A DNA stretch of 30,331 nt. Origin: MGML01 sp964493985. GTDB taxonomy: Bacteria; Chloroflexota; Dehalococcoidia; Dehalococcoidales; UBA2162. Both the position numbers and the translations under genes were made by a program. The stretch is taken from the NCBI GenBank assembly GCA_964493985.1, contig CAZBQL010000032.1:1-30331 (forward strand), given 5' to 3'. Shown here one piece after another: positions 15,148-24,701 of this stretch (positions within the stretch are counted from its first letter, which is position 1; every line of letters starts with the position of its first letter). The notes under the pieces were generated by a model that had not been told where the DNA came from, searched no databases, and saw only the letters and a list, made by a program, of their open reading frames with translations.

Positions 15148-18100
15148 ATGGTAGTTGAAAACATGTCAATCTTATCTGAACAAGCATTATGTGCAGCTAT
15201 TGACTTTGTGAAAGAAGGTATTGCTGTTACTGATCTGGACGGCATAATAATCAATCTCAATAACGGTTTACTGGCACTTTTCGGTTACAGTGACAAAAGT
15301 GAACTAATTGGGGCTGAGTTAATATGCCTGGTGGATACTCAAGAGCAGTCTTCTGCGATTGATAATTTAAAACATATATATGAAAACAATATCAAGCGAA
15401 ATTATCAGTATACTTTAATTCGTGCAGATGGCAGTACTTTTACCGGCGGGTTTGAAACACGCCCGGTTAATGATGTGAATGGTAAACCATCGTTATATGT
15501 GACGGTTATCAGTGATTATTCCGAAAGTGTTAACAACCAGGAAGATATTCTTATTGCAGAACAAAATTTCCGGTATTCTCTTGATAATTCCCCTATGGGT
15601 ATAGTAATAGTGTCACCTGATAACGAACTGTTATATGCCAACAAAACTATTCTGAATATCTATGGATATGATAGTGTCGAAGAACTCGAGACAACACCTC
15701 CCACGATACGATTTACTCCAAAAAGTTACGTTGAATTTCGCGAGAGGCAAAAAAGCAGACTATCAGGGAAATCAATCCCTCACACATATGAAGTCAGTAT
15801 TATTCGCAAGGACAATGAAATTCGCCACTTGATAGCGTTCCGCCAACCAATTATCTGGAACGGTGAAGTGTGTAACCAGATTTCCTACAACGATATCACC
15901 GAGATCAAAGAATCCGAGGAACTTCACAGAGCTCTCGCTGAGAATTCTCCAGTGGGGGTATATATAATGCAGAATGGAAAATTCCGTTACGCGAATACCA
16001 AGTTTGCACGATTAACCGGCTTCTCTCAGGAAGAACTCATGGAAATGAATCCTAAGGAGTTCTTATACCCTGATGACCTGGAATACGTTCGAGAAAATGC
16101 CGTCAGGATGCTTAAAGACGACATAGTAAATTCATATGAATTTCGATATATCAACAGGCAAGGTGAGGTACGCTGGGCCCTCGAATCGGTCAGTTCAATC
16201 AGCTATAACGGAAAACGGGCTACGTTAGGTACCTTCATGGACATTACTGAACACAGGAGAATGGTCGAAGAATTAAGTTATTCCGATTCTGCTCTTCGAT
16301 CTATCCATGAAGGCGTCTACTCAATGGACAACGAGTTCAGAATCACGAGATGGAACAGTATATGTGAAGAAATGTTCGGTATTAAGGAAAGTGAAGCGAT
16401 TGAAAAACACATATGGGACATCCTGGAACTTGTCGAGGACTATCCCGGGCAAAACCGGGAGCGTGTTGGCCTACTATTTCAGCAGGGATTCAATCGAGAA
16501 GAACAGATCCTGCGTTCTTCAAAAGGCGAAATCTGGGGTGACGTTTTTGCCCAAGCCGTAGAAGCCAATGGAGAACGTCTCGGATGGGTCACCATTATCG
16601 CGGATATTTCGGAACGGAAACGCATGGAGAAAGAACTCAGAGAATCTGAACAATATATGCGCTCTCTGATAAATTCTCTCGAAGACCTTGTTTTCACCTA
16701 TGATCTTGAAGGACATTACGGGCCTTTCTACAAAGCTTCCCAGGATATTCAGAATTACCTTGATTACAGCAAGATTAAATTTATAGGCGCTCATTATAAA
16801 GATATTTTGCCCCCGGATGTCGCTGACAAACTCGATATTGCTTTCGAATCTGTAATAAAAACCGGCGAAAACACAGAATTCGATTATTCGGTGGTATTCG
16901 GTGAAGGTATACTGTGGTACAACGCAAAGGTTTCGCCGATAAGAGACGCTTCAGGCGAATTTTCCGAAATACTGGTTGTATCCCGTGACATAACCGAAAG
17001 AAAACGCATAGAATCGGAATTACAGGAATCTGAAGAACACATGCGGTCCCTGTTGAATTCCATGGACGATATTGTGTTTTCTTTCGACATAAACGGTATA
17101 TTTAAGAACTTTTATCAGCCTGCGTTTGAACATAATCATCTGGCAAAAGCAAAAAGATTCATCGGAAGAAATTATCATGAAGTTTTACCGGTAAGTATTT
17201 CTAAGAAGCTTGATTCAGCGATTACCAGTCTTATTGAAGATGGAAAACACCAGCAGTTCGATTACTGCATCAAGCCTAAAAATGAATTATTGTGGTATAA
17301 CGCGAGGATTTCTCCAATAACCGACATGTCAGGTGAGGTAACAGGAATTACAACTGTATCCAGAAATATCACCGAACGTAAATATATGGAAGAAATGATA
17401 AACAGGGCTGCTAAAGAGTGGGAAACCACATTTAATACAATGTTCGAATCTATATACATAATTGATAAAAGTTATCGTCTGGTTAAGGCTAACAAAACCT
17501 TCTGTAACGCCGTCAAGATGAATCCTTCGGATGTGATCGGTAAGTCATGTTATAGAATAGTCCATGGCAGGAACAACCCCTGTCCGCAATGTGTAGTGTC
17601 TGAAGCTTTGAAGACCGGGAAACCGGTGTTAAGTGAATACGACTCTGTCACTATGAATAAGTCCTGGCAGGCGGTGACAACGCCTATAATTGGAAACAAG
17701 GATGAAATTACGGGTTTCATTGTTACCTCTCGAGACGTAACCGAGAAGTTGAAAATGGAAGAACAACTCAAACAGTCTCAGATATTAGCTTCGCTGGGTA
17801 CAATGACGGCCGGGATTGCCCATGAAGTGAATAACCCCCTGGGCAGCGTGCTGTTAATATCAGAACTGCTCCTTAGAGATAATAATGTTTCTCATATCAA
17901 GAAAGATTTGAAGGTTATTCACAGTGAAGCAAAACGAGCAGCGAAAATAATGTCAACTCTCCTTACTTATAGAAATGGTCCTGCCTCCGGTAATCGTCGT
18001 CTTAACCTGAACCGGATTATAAAAAGAGTTCTGGATATCCGTCAGTATCGCCAGAATGTGTTAAACATAAAAGTAACTGCCAATTTACCGAAAAAACCAA

Positions 18101-18468
18101 TATATGTAAAAGGTGACTCTTCTCAACTTACGCAGGTGTTTATCAATGTTCTGATGAATGCGGAAGAAGCCCTTATGAAAAAGGGAGAGCGTAATATTAT
18201 TATTAACGTGTCCGGTGACCAGGAATGGACAAAGATATCAGTTTCAGACAATGGTACGGGGATACCGGCAGAAAATCTAGAACAGGTATTCCATCCGTTT
18301 TTCACCACGAAAAAAGTGGGAGAAGGAACGGGGCTGGGTCTAAGCACCTGTTATAGCATTGTCACTTCTCACAACGGTCTGATACATGCCGAAAATAATG
18401 AAATGGGCGGGGTTACAATCACTATAGAACTACCAGTGACCAAACAAAATGTAAAAAAAAGAAAATGA
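15148..18468 (+). CDS. Soluble histidine kinase with seven PAS domains
   Basis: The 1106-aa cytoplasmic sensor has no membrane segment. Seven PAS domains run in series at about 13-124, 139-251, 258-367, 377-488, 501-616, 628-742 and 757-865, most ending with a D(I/V)(T/S)E motif linker. PAS5 and PAS6 are close copies (SEQYMRSLINSLEDLVF against SEEHMRSLLNSMDDIVF), pointing to recent duplication. PAS7 contains PCPQC (811-815), a possible metal or redox site. HisKA follows with H892 in AHEVNNPLGS, then HATPase_c with N box, DNGTGIP, and GEGTGLGL. ATG at 15148 has no clear Shine-Dalgarno; ATG 15163 is an alternative. A TATAAT lies at 15119-15124. The receiver gene 54 bases downstream is its likely phosphate target. 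Confidence 0.92.
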   Translation: MVVENMSILSEQALCAAIDFVKEGIAVTDLDGIIINLNNGLLALFGYSDKSELIGAELICLVDTQEQSSAIDNLKHIYENNIKRNYQYTLIRADGSTFTGGFETRPVNDVNGKPSLYVTVISDYSESVNNQEDILIAEQNFRYSLDNSPMGIVIVSPDNELLYANKTILNIYGYDSVEELETTPPTIRFTPKSYVEFRERQKSRLSGKSIPHTYEVSIIRKDNEIRHLIAFRQPIIWNGEVCNQISYNDITEIKESEELHRALAENSPVGVYIMQNGKFRYANTKFARLTGFSQEELMEMNPKEFLYPDDLEYVRENAVRMLKDDIVNSYEFRYINRQGEVRWALESVSSISYNGKRATLGTFMDITEHRRMVEELSYSDSALRSIHEGVYSMDNEFRITRWNSICEEMFGIKESEAIEKHIWDILELVEDYPGQNRERVGLLFQQGFNREEQILRSSKGEIWGDVFAQAVEANGERLGWVTIIADISERKRMEKELRESEQYMRSLINSLEDLVFTYDLEGHYGPFYKASQDIQNYLDYSKIKFIGAHYKDILPPDVADKLDIAFESVIKTGENTEFDYSVVFGEGILWYNAKVSPIRDASGEFSEILVVSRDITERKRIESELQESEEHMRSLLNSMDDIVFSFDINGIFKNFYQPAFEHNHLAKAKRFIGRNYHEVLPVSISKKLDSAITSLIEDGKHQQFDYCIKPKNELLWYNARISPITDMSGEVTGITTVSRNITERKYMEEMINRAAKEWETTFNTMFESIYIIDKSYRLVKANKTFCNAVKMNPSDVIGKSCYRIVHGRNNPCPQCVVSEALKTGKPVLSEYDSVTMNKSWQAVTTPIIGNKDEITGFIVTSRDVTEKLKMEEQLKQSQILASLGTMTAGIAHEVNNPLGSVLLISELLLRDNNVSHIKKDLKVIHSEAKRAAKIMSTLLTYRNGPASGNRRLNLNRIIKRVLDIRQYRQNVLNIKVTANLPKKPIYVKGDSSQLTQVFINVLMNAEEALMKKGERNIIINVSGDQEWTKISVSDNGTGIPAENLEQVFHPFFTTKKVGEGTGLGLSTCYSIVTSHNGLIHAENNEMGGVTITIELPVTKQNVKKRK

Positions 18469-18522
18469 ACGGGTAATGTTTTTATTGAGACGAAGTTTTA
18501 TAACAATCAGGAGCAGTAACGA

Positions 18523-18909
18523 ATGAATAATGAATACTCTATTCTGGTAGTTGATGACGAAATACATATGTGTGACGTGTTGAAACGCATACTGGAAAAA
18601 GCCGGTTATTATGTGTTTACGGCTTCTGACGGTAAAAATGCTCTCGACATTACTCGTGAACAAAAGCCTGATGTGATATTACTGGACCTCATGATGCCCG
18701 GCATGAACGGAAGGGAGATATGCCGGTTCGTCCGGGAAATGAGTCCCGACACAAAAGTGATATATTTAACGGCAAAAGTAGAATCTGATCTTGAGAAGTT
18801 AAAGGAAATACGCAGTGAAGCCGATATTTTCATAGCCAAGCCGGCAACAAGCAAGAAGATTCTTTCCAGTGTAGAGAATCTACTGTGTAAAGCGGCCCGG
18901 GATGAATAA
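18523..18909 (+). CDS. Single-domain response regulator
   Basis: The 128-aa protein is one receiver domain without an output domain. Asp11/Asp12 form the metal site, Asp55 is the phosphoacceptor (LLDLMMPGMNG), with Thr83 and Lys106. Fully equipped for phosphotransfer. CAGGAG precedes the ATG. It follows the seven-PAS kinase closely and probably receives its phosphate, passing it on by protein contact since it cannot bind DNA. A promoter follows at 18994, so the unit may end here. Confidence 0.9.
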   Translation: MNNEYSILVVDDEIHMCDVLKRILEKAGYYVFTASDGKNALDITREQKPDVILLDLMMPGMNGREICRFVREMSPDTKVIYLTAKVESDLEKLKEIRSEADIFIAKPATSKKILSSVENLLCKAARDE

Positions 18910-18992
18910 GTGCGTTCCTGTCACAATAATAGATTATATATCAATGAGAACATTCAGTAATATCAGGAATAAACTGGTTACTATTACAATTT

Positions 18993-19023
18993 ATTGACAT
19001 ATTGTCAATGAGAGTGATATATT
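18993..19023 (+). promoter_or_regulatory. Promoter with palindromic operator at the -35
   Basis: TTGACA (18994-18999) and TATATT (19018-19023) are 18 bases apart, the best sigma70 match in the window. The -35 lies within a perfect inverted repeat ATTGACA-TAT-TGTCAAT (18993-19009), a likely repressor site. The predicted transcription start is near 19030, at or after the annotated ATG at 19028, which implies a leaderless mRNA or a later start codon. Confidence 0.6.
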
Positions 19024-19027
19024 GCTT

Positions 19028-20662
19028 ATGTTTAGTACATCTGAAAACAAAATATCAAATAATAATCTTCCAACCGTTTTGGAAATACCTCTAAAACGCG
19101 AAAGAAGGATTGTGAATAACGGCAGGATTTTATTATTGGAGGGCGATAAGTCTCTTCGATATACAAGAACCCAATTGTTATCGAAAGAAGGCTATGCCGT
19201 CTCGGAAGCTGCTTCAATAAAAGCTGCGGTTAAACTCACTCAACAGGAATCATTCGACCTCCTTATACTTACAGTGGCCAATCCCAATTTACTGAACCTT
19301 ATCCTCTCCCAGTTCCCTCCCCGATTAAGCGTACTTTTATTATGCAATAGAAACGTTGCCGGCGAACTGATCGAAAACGCAAATGGAGAATTACATAATT
19401 GTCTTTTCCTCCCTTTTAGCTCACAGCAGTTTATAAATGCAGTTTTCAATACATTAAATAGATCCCGGCAGATTAAAGAGATTATACGCAATGAAGTCCT
19501 TACAGATTTTAATTCTCTAAATCATCAATTAAGCATAGGTACCGAAATAAACAAGTTTATGGATACCGTCACTCACCTGAGTTCGGTTACTACGTCAGCA
19601 GATTATGTATCGATGATGGTCTATGGTAATGGATCCGACGAACCGTTGATCAAATCTGAAATAGGAGAAGCTGACCTTCGCTGGAACAAAATACTGAAAA
19701 AATTGAGAGAATATGAGGAACCCGTGATAATCAACGATGACAGTCAGCATGACAATGGACTGGTTGAGTTGGTGAATGAAGCTGATATTTCATCGATGTT
19801 ATATATACCAATAACAGTAAAAGACCACATACTCGGATCCATCGTTCAAATAAAAAAGCCGGGCAGTGGAAAATTCGGTGAAGCCGATCTAAGATTTTCC
19901 ACAATTCTCGCCTGGTTATCAGGCATGACAATAGAAAATACCAGGATATACCTGGATTATTATAAAGAACATGTCCACGCCGACAGGTTGTTAGATCATA
20001 TTTCTTTCGTCCAGGAGAATGAGCGTAAGAGAGTTGCGATAGATATTCACGATGGTGTTTCTCAATGGCTTGTAGGCGCTTCATACGATATCAAATTATG
20101 CAGCAGGTTGATTTCGGAATCGAATTATTCTGAAGTTGAACCGACTCTCGAAAAAGTGCGAATTGTTCTCCAGAACAGTCTCAAAGAATTACGCCGGGCT
20201 ATATCTAATCTCCCTCTTCCGCCACTGGAAGAGATCGGTCTGGTTGGAGTTATTCACAAACTCGTTGAAAGAGTTGAAGAAGAAGGGATCAAGTGTGATC
20301 TGATTATTCCGAATGAATTGCCGGATATATCTCTCGCTCAGGAAAAAACTTTCTACTGGTTTATCCAGGAGTCTTTGACAAATATCAGGAAGCACTCTCA
20401 GGCTACATACGTAACAATAAAGATAGAATATGCGGATAATAGTGTTTCGATCAGTATAACCGATAATGGTATCGGTTTCGATCTTGACCAGGTTATGAAG
20501 AGCAGAGTATTCCTGGAGCACATCGGGTTGCTTGGTATGAAGGAAAGAGCAGATTATCTCAATGGAAGCTTTGATATAGATAGCAAACCGGGAAAAGGAA
20601 CGTCGGTTAACCTGTCTTTCTCACTCATTCCCCCGGAAATAGTAACTTTAGCGAGGATGTAA
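19028..20662 (+). CDS. NarX/DegS-type histidine kinase with degenerate receiver and GAF domain
   Basis: This 544-aa cytoplasmic kinase has, in order: a receiver-like domain (about 33-150) that has lost its phosphoacceptor, with Thr82 in LLILTVAN where Asp is expected; a GAF domain (about 155-310); a HisKA_3 dimerisation domain with His341 in AIDIHDGVSQ; and a HATPase_c with SLTNIRKHS, DNGIGFD and GLLGMKERA. This class phosphorylates LuxR-type regulators, and two such genes follow directly. ATG at 19028 is used; a TTG at 19022 and a GTG at 19112 are alternatives, and the promoter overlapping the start favours a later one. No membrane helix, so the signal is sensed in the cytoplasm by GAF. Confidence 0.88.
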   Translation: MFSTSENKISNNNLPTVLEIPLKRERRIVNNGRILLLEGDKSLRYTRTQLLSKEGYAVSEAASIKAAVKLTQQESFDLLILTVANPNLLNLILSQFPPRLSVLLLCNRNVAGELIENANGELHNCLFLPFSSQQFINAVFNTLNRSRQIKEIIRNEVLTDFNSLNHQLSIGTEINKFMDTVTHLSSVTTSADYVSMMVYGNGSDEPLIKSEIGEADLRWNKILKKLREYEEPVIINDDSQHDNGLVELVNEADISSMLYIPITVKDHILGSIVQIKKPGSGKFGEADLRFSTILAWLSGMTIENTRIYLDYYKEHVHADRLLDHISFVQENERKRVAIDIHDGVSQWLVGASYDIKLCSRLISESNYSEVEPTLEKVRIVLQNSLKELRRAISNLPLPPLEEIGLVGVIHKLVERVEEEGIKCDLIIPNELPDISLAQEKTFYWFIQESLTNIRKHSQATYVTIKIEYADNSVSISITDNGIGFDLDQVMKSRVFLEHIGLLGMKERADYLNGSFDIDSKPGKGTSVNLSFSLIPPEIVTLARM

Positions 20663-20663
20663 C

Positions 20664-21302
20664 ATGAATAATGGGTCAATCAAGGTGCTATTGGTAGACG
20701 ATCATCAGGTGGTTCGTGAAGGACTGAGAAGAATCGTTCAACTGGATGAAGGGATAGAAGTGGTCGGTGAGGCAAAAAGCGGCGAGGAGGCTGTAATCAA
20801 GGCAATGTCTTTGATACCGGATGTCATAATAATGGACCTGAAGATGCCGGGAATGGATGGAATAACTGCTACCCGCGAAATAAAAGAAAGATTACCTGAC
20901 GTTAATGTCCTGGTTTTAACCTTATATGCTGAAGACTTCATTAAACAGGCCATTGAAGCAGGTGCATCGGGATACCTGCTGAAAGATAGTGACACCGACC
21001 AGATTACCAGCGCTATACATCAGGTTTATAATGGCTTGAGTCCTATTGCTCTTTCAATAACGCGTGATCTTGTCATGGAATTTGCCAAGATCAGCAAGAG
21101 TAACCGATCTTATCTTCTAACGAAAAGACAGGTAGAGGTATTAAAGTTGATATCTGAAGGTGTCAGCAGCAAGGAGATAGGCGAACAACTTTTTATCAGC
21201 GCATCAACCGTAAAAAGAGAAATCAGGCATATATTTGATAAACTGGGTGTCAGTGATCGCTCCCATGCTGTCTCACAGGCGATCAAGCGGCAGCTCATCT
21301 AA
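20664..21302 (+). CDS. NarL/LuxR-type response regulator (first copy)
   Basis: The 212-aa regulator has a receiver with Asp12/Asp13, phosphoacceptor Asp58, Thr86 and Lys107, followed by a LuxR-type helix-turn-helix (about 147-210; LLTKRQVEVLKLISEGVSSK). The C-terminus carries the usual STVK..I..I..KL.V.DR pattern. It starts one base after the stop of the HisKA_3 kinase, so cotranscription and pairing with that kinase are nearly certain. It should bind DNA as a phosphorylated dimer; targets are unknown. It is a close paralogue of the next gene. Confidence 0.94.
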   Translation: MNNGSIKVLLVDDHQVVREGLRRIVQLDEGIEVVGEAKSGEEAVIKAMSLIPDVIIMDLKMPGMDGITATREIKERLPDVNVLVLTLYAEDFIKQAIEAGASGYLLKDSDTDQITSAIHQVYNGLSPIALSITRDLVMEFAKISKSNRSYLLTKRQVEVLKLISEGVSSKEIGEQLFISASTVKREIRHIFDKLGVSDRSHAVSQAIKRQLI

Positions 21303-21574
21303 CTGCCCTGATCTCCCTTCTTACGGGAAATCAGATTTGATTCTTAGCGTTACCAATTAATTGTAATTAACACTTTACAGCAATCAGCACTGGTCTCATT
21401 AAAACAAGGCCTGTGCTTCCTTTTAGGCCAAAAAATTACCCCCAGGATACTATCTCATTGCACTCACGTGGTAATTGTTTTTATCTTGTTTGGGTCTTTT
21501 TTGTTGTCTGTTTAGACCTTACGTATAGCAGCCTCCTGTGGGAAAATAAATCAGAAAATAAAAGAGTGAATGCA

Positions 21575-22279
21575 ATGAACGATAATGTTGTTTTAAAAGA
21601 AGCCCCTCGGATTATGGATGATAATTATATCATCGAAGATACGCCATCCCGGACTATACGCCTGTTGATAGTCGATGACCACCAGGTAGTACGGGAAGGA
21701 TTGCGGCGTATTTTTGAAATGGAAAACGGTATTCAAGTCGTTGGAGAAGCGAGTAATGGTGAAGAGGCAATTATAAAAGCGCTTGCGCTATCTCCGGATA
21801 TCGTAATTATGGACCTGAAGATGCCGAGAATGGATGGTATAGCTGCAACTTACGAGATAAAAAAGAAAATTCCGGAAATTCGAATTCTTATATTAACTTT
21901 ATATGCCGAAGATTTCGTTAAACAGGCTATTGAAGCAGGAGCATCCGGATATCTACTGAAAGACAGTGATACCGAACAGATAACAAAAGCAATTCATCAG
22001 GTCTATGAAGGGTATTGCCCGATTGCACCGTCACTCACACGCGACATCATTCTTGAGTTTACAGAAATCAGCCGTAGTGGACGGAGTTCTTTACTCACCA
22101 AGAGACAGATAGAGGTACTTAAGTTAATAGCTGATGGTTACAGTAGTAAAGAAATCAGCGTAAATCTTTATATCAGTACTTCTACCGTAAAACGTGAAAT
22201 TCGTCAGATACTAACTAAACTGGAAGTATCCGACCGCGCCCAGGCTGTCTCCGAAGCTATGAAACGAAATCTTATTTGA
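21575..22279 (+). CDS. NarL/LuxR-type response regulator (second copy)
   Basis: The 234-aa regulator is a paralogue of the gene before it, with the same stretches VVREGLRRI, AEDF.KQAIEAGASGYLLKDS and STVKREIR. It has Asp34/Asp35, phosphoacceptor Asp80, Thr108 and Lys129, and a C-terminal LuxR HTH. An extra N-terminal 25 residues (acidic, unlike copy one) precede the receiver. ATG at 21575 is chosen: the frame stays open back to a GTG at 21413, but those 54 codons have low-quality composition and no ribosome binding site. The 272-base gap from copy one may hold a separate promoter. The next gene begins 19 bases later. Confidence 0.9.
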   Translation: MNDNVVLKEAPRIMDDNYIIEDTPSRTIRLLIVDDHQVVREGLRRIFEMENGIQVVGEASNGEEAIIKALALSPDIVIMDLKMPRMDGIAATYEIKKKIPEIRILILTLYAEDFVKQAIEAGASGYLLKDSDTEQITKAIHQVYEGYCPIAPSLTRDIILEFTEISRSGRSSLLTKRQIEVLKLIADGYSSKEISVNLYISTSTVKREIRQILTKLEVSDRAQAVSEAMKRNLI

Positions 22280-22298
22280 CGATAACGAGCTTCCGGTA

Positions 22299-24701
22299 AT
22301 GGATCTAATGGAAGCTATGGACCATAGTGTGATGAAAAATCAGATTACAGAAGACAGTAACCAGTCGAAAGACTGGAATTCCTTATTATTACTGCTATTG
22401 CTTACTGTACCTACAGGCGTGATGGCGGTTGTCTTGTTTCTCTGGCCTGATGTTATATGGATCGCCGAGCTTCCATACACCGCTATTGGTATTCTCGGAG
22501 CATTTGCCGCAATTCTTCTATCTGTATTCATTATCGCCCGCTATCGTAATAGACCTGGTGTAATTTATATCAGTGCCGGTCTGATCGGAATGGCAATTAT
22601 CAATGGCATCCAGTCATGGTTATCTCCTGAATCTTCGGAATTCGTATGGCTTCATGCACTGGCTGGATTTTTCGGGAGTTTATTTTTCTCTTTATACATT
22701 CTTTCAAGATTCAAACACTTCCCTCTCAAATTCTTTGAATCAGCAATACTCAGGCCAAAACCCATACTGATTATTACTGTTTCAATAACCACCGGTTGTG
22801 CTGCTTTAGTGCTAATATTTTCGAACCATTTGCCCGTAATGCAACTTGATGGTGCGTTCTCGAATTTCGCCTGGCTTATTAACAGCATACCAATCATGCT
22901 GTTTCTTTTTTCCGGTGTCAGTATGTTCATTTTGTACAGGAAAACAGGAGCCAGCGAATTGTTTCTTTTCACCGGTATAGTAATATTCCTGTTTCAGGCG
23001 AGTGAAGTCTTCTACCTGGCTTCATTATGGAGTGTAATCTGGTGGCTCTGGCTTACATTAAGGTTTATTGTCTACATAAGTGTTCTCAGCTATGTACTCA
23101 GAGGTTATATACAGACAAGCGGTTCGTTGAGGGATGAAATAGAGGAACGTAAACAAGTTGAGATCGCCCTCCGTACGGCGGAAGAGAACTGGAGACACTC
23201 ATTTAACTCACTTGAGGAAACGATGATAATTTTCGATAAAGAATATAAAGTAATGAATATTAACTCCAGCGGACTGGCTCTTCTCGATAAGAATAAAAAT
23301 GAAATTATCGGAATAAAATGTGACGAAATTATGCCCTGTTATGATAGATGCACCGAAAATTGCTTGTTGGATAGAGTTTTTACATTGAGTAAAGCCGAAC
23401 ATGATGAGTGGCATGATGAAAGACTTAACAAACATTTTGCAGTGACATGTACTCCTGTTTTCAGTGAGGATGGACAGGTAAGTAAGTGTTTATATTTGAT
23501 AAAGGATATTTCTCTTCGTGTTGAAGCTGAATCAAAAGAGAAACTTTTACAGCAAGAGCTAAACCTTACGAGCCGGCTCGCTTCTATAGGTGAAGTAGCG
23601 GCTGGTATTACTCACGAAATCAATAATCCCTTAACCAGTGTAATAGCCTTTGCGCAAATGCTTTCACAAAAAGACTTTCCTGAGGATACAAGAGAAGCAA
23701 TCGATGTAATCAACGATGGGGCTGAAAGAATCGCAAATATAGTCGATAAATTACTTACTTTTGCCAGACGTCACAAGAAAGGAAAAGAGTACATAGATAT
23801 AAACAATATTATTAACAGCATAGTAGAAATGCGTTCATATGAGATGCGAAATAATAATATTGAAATCATACTCGATCTCCTTCCTGATCTTCCATGCACT
23901 ATGGCTAATATCGGTGAATTGCAACAGGTATTTCTGAATATAGTGATTAATGCTGAACAGGCTATTTTACTAAGTAGTTATAAGGAAGGAAAGATATGTA
24001 TTGAAACCGGAGTAATAGGCAATAACATCAGGATTAATATAGTTGATGATGGCCCGGGAATACCGGACGAATATATTGAAAAACTATTTGACCCGTTTTT
24101 CACTACAAAGGATGAAAACGGCGGCACCGGACTGGGATTAAGCATTTCATACGGAATCATCAAGGAACACGGGGGAAAAATCTATGCGCAGAGTCCTCAG
24201 GGAAAAGGAGCTGCCTTTGTCATCGAGCTACCAATTATTAAACAGGAATCCCCGGATGAGACGTCACCTCCCATATCTATCGGTACTGGGAAAACAACCA
24301 CATCGAATATTCTGGTCGTTGATGACGAAAACCATATATGTGTCGCGCTTGATAAATTACTATCCCGGGAAGGTCACAATGTCGAAACTATCCGCGTAGC
24401 TGAAAAAGCATTAAGAAGAATCCAAAAATGCGAATATGATCTGGTACTTCTTGATATAAAAATGCCGGGGATAGACGGCATTGAATTTTACAAACGCCTG
24501 GGGGATATTAAGCCTTCCTTGCAACAAAAGGTTATTTGTATCACGGGTGATATCATAAGTTCCCGAAATAAGGAATTTCTCGATAACACCGGGATTCCCT
24601 TTATAGCAAAACCTTTTGGAATAGATGAACTGGTACGGCTGGTTAACGAGGTAATAGGAGGTACTGTGAGAAATGAGAAAATCGCGTATACTTATCGTTG
24701 A
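22299..24701 (+). CDS. Membrane-bound hybrid histidine kinase (membrane sensor-PAS-HK-REC)
   Basis: The 800-aa protein starts with a membrane sensor region of about seven or eight helices (residues 28-272), resembling 7TM or MASE-type input domains. A PAS domain follows (about 294-410) with a Cys-rich segment CDEIMPCYDRCTENC, then HisKA with H439 in ITHEINNPLTS, HATPase_c with DDGPGIP and GGTGLGLS, and a C-terminal receiver from about 668 with phosphoacceptor Asp719 (LLDIKMPGIDG). A hybrid kinase normally passes phosphate through an Hpt domain; none is visible here. Alternatively the receiver may gate the kinase, which would phosphorylate the OmpR-type regulator overlapping its 3' end. Start codon is uncertain, as several ATG codons lie close together without a good ribosome binding site. 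Confidence 0.92.
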   Translation: MDLMEAMDHSVMKNQITEDSNQSKDWNSLLLLLLLTVPTGVMAVVLFLWPDVIWIAELPYTAIGILGAFAAILLSVFIIARYRNRPGVIYISAGLIGMAIINGIQSWLSPESSEFVWLHALAGFFGSLFFSLYILSRFKHFPLKFFESAILRPKPILIITVSITTGCAALVLIFSNHLPVMQLDGAFSNFAWLINSIPIMLFLFSGVSMFILYRKTGASELFLFTGIVIFLFQASEVFYLASLWSVIWWLWLTLRFIVYISVLSYVLRGYIQTSGSLRDEIEERKQVEIALRTAEENWRHSFNSLEETMIIFDKEYKVMNINSSGLALLDKNKNEIIGIKCDEIMPCYDRCTENCLLDRVFTLSKAEHDEWHDERLNKHFAVTCTPVFSEDGQVSKCLYLIKDISLRVEAESKEKLLQQELNLTSRLASIGEVAAGITHEINNPLTSVIAFAQMLSQKDFPEDTREAIDVINDGAERIANIVDKLLTFARRHKKGKEYIDINNIINSIVEMRSYEMRNNNIEIILDLLPDLPCTMANIGELQQVFLNIVINAEQAILLSSYKEGKICIETGVIGNNIRINIVDDGPGIPDEYIEKLFDPFFTTKDENGGTGLGLSISYGIIKEHGGKIYAQSPQGKGAAFVIELPIIKQESPDETSPPISIGTGKTTTSNILVVDDENHICVALDKLLSREGHNVETIRVAEKALRRIQKCEYDLVLLDIKMPGIDGIEFYKRLGDIKPSLQQKVICITGDIISSRNKEFLDNTGIPFIAKPFGIDELVRLVNEVIGGTVRNEKIAYTYR

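Noticed and set aside
21413..21574. 54-codon N-terminal extension of the second LuxR regulator
   Set aside because: It starts at GTG without a ribosome binding site, and its sequence is unlike any receiver extension. ATG 21575 gives a standard protein.
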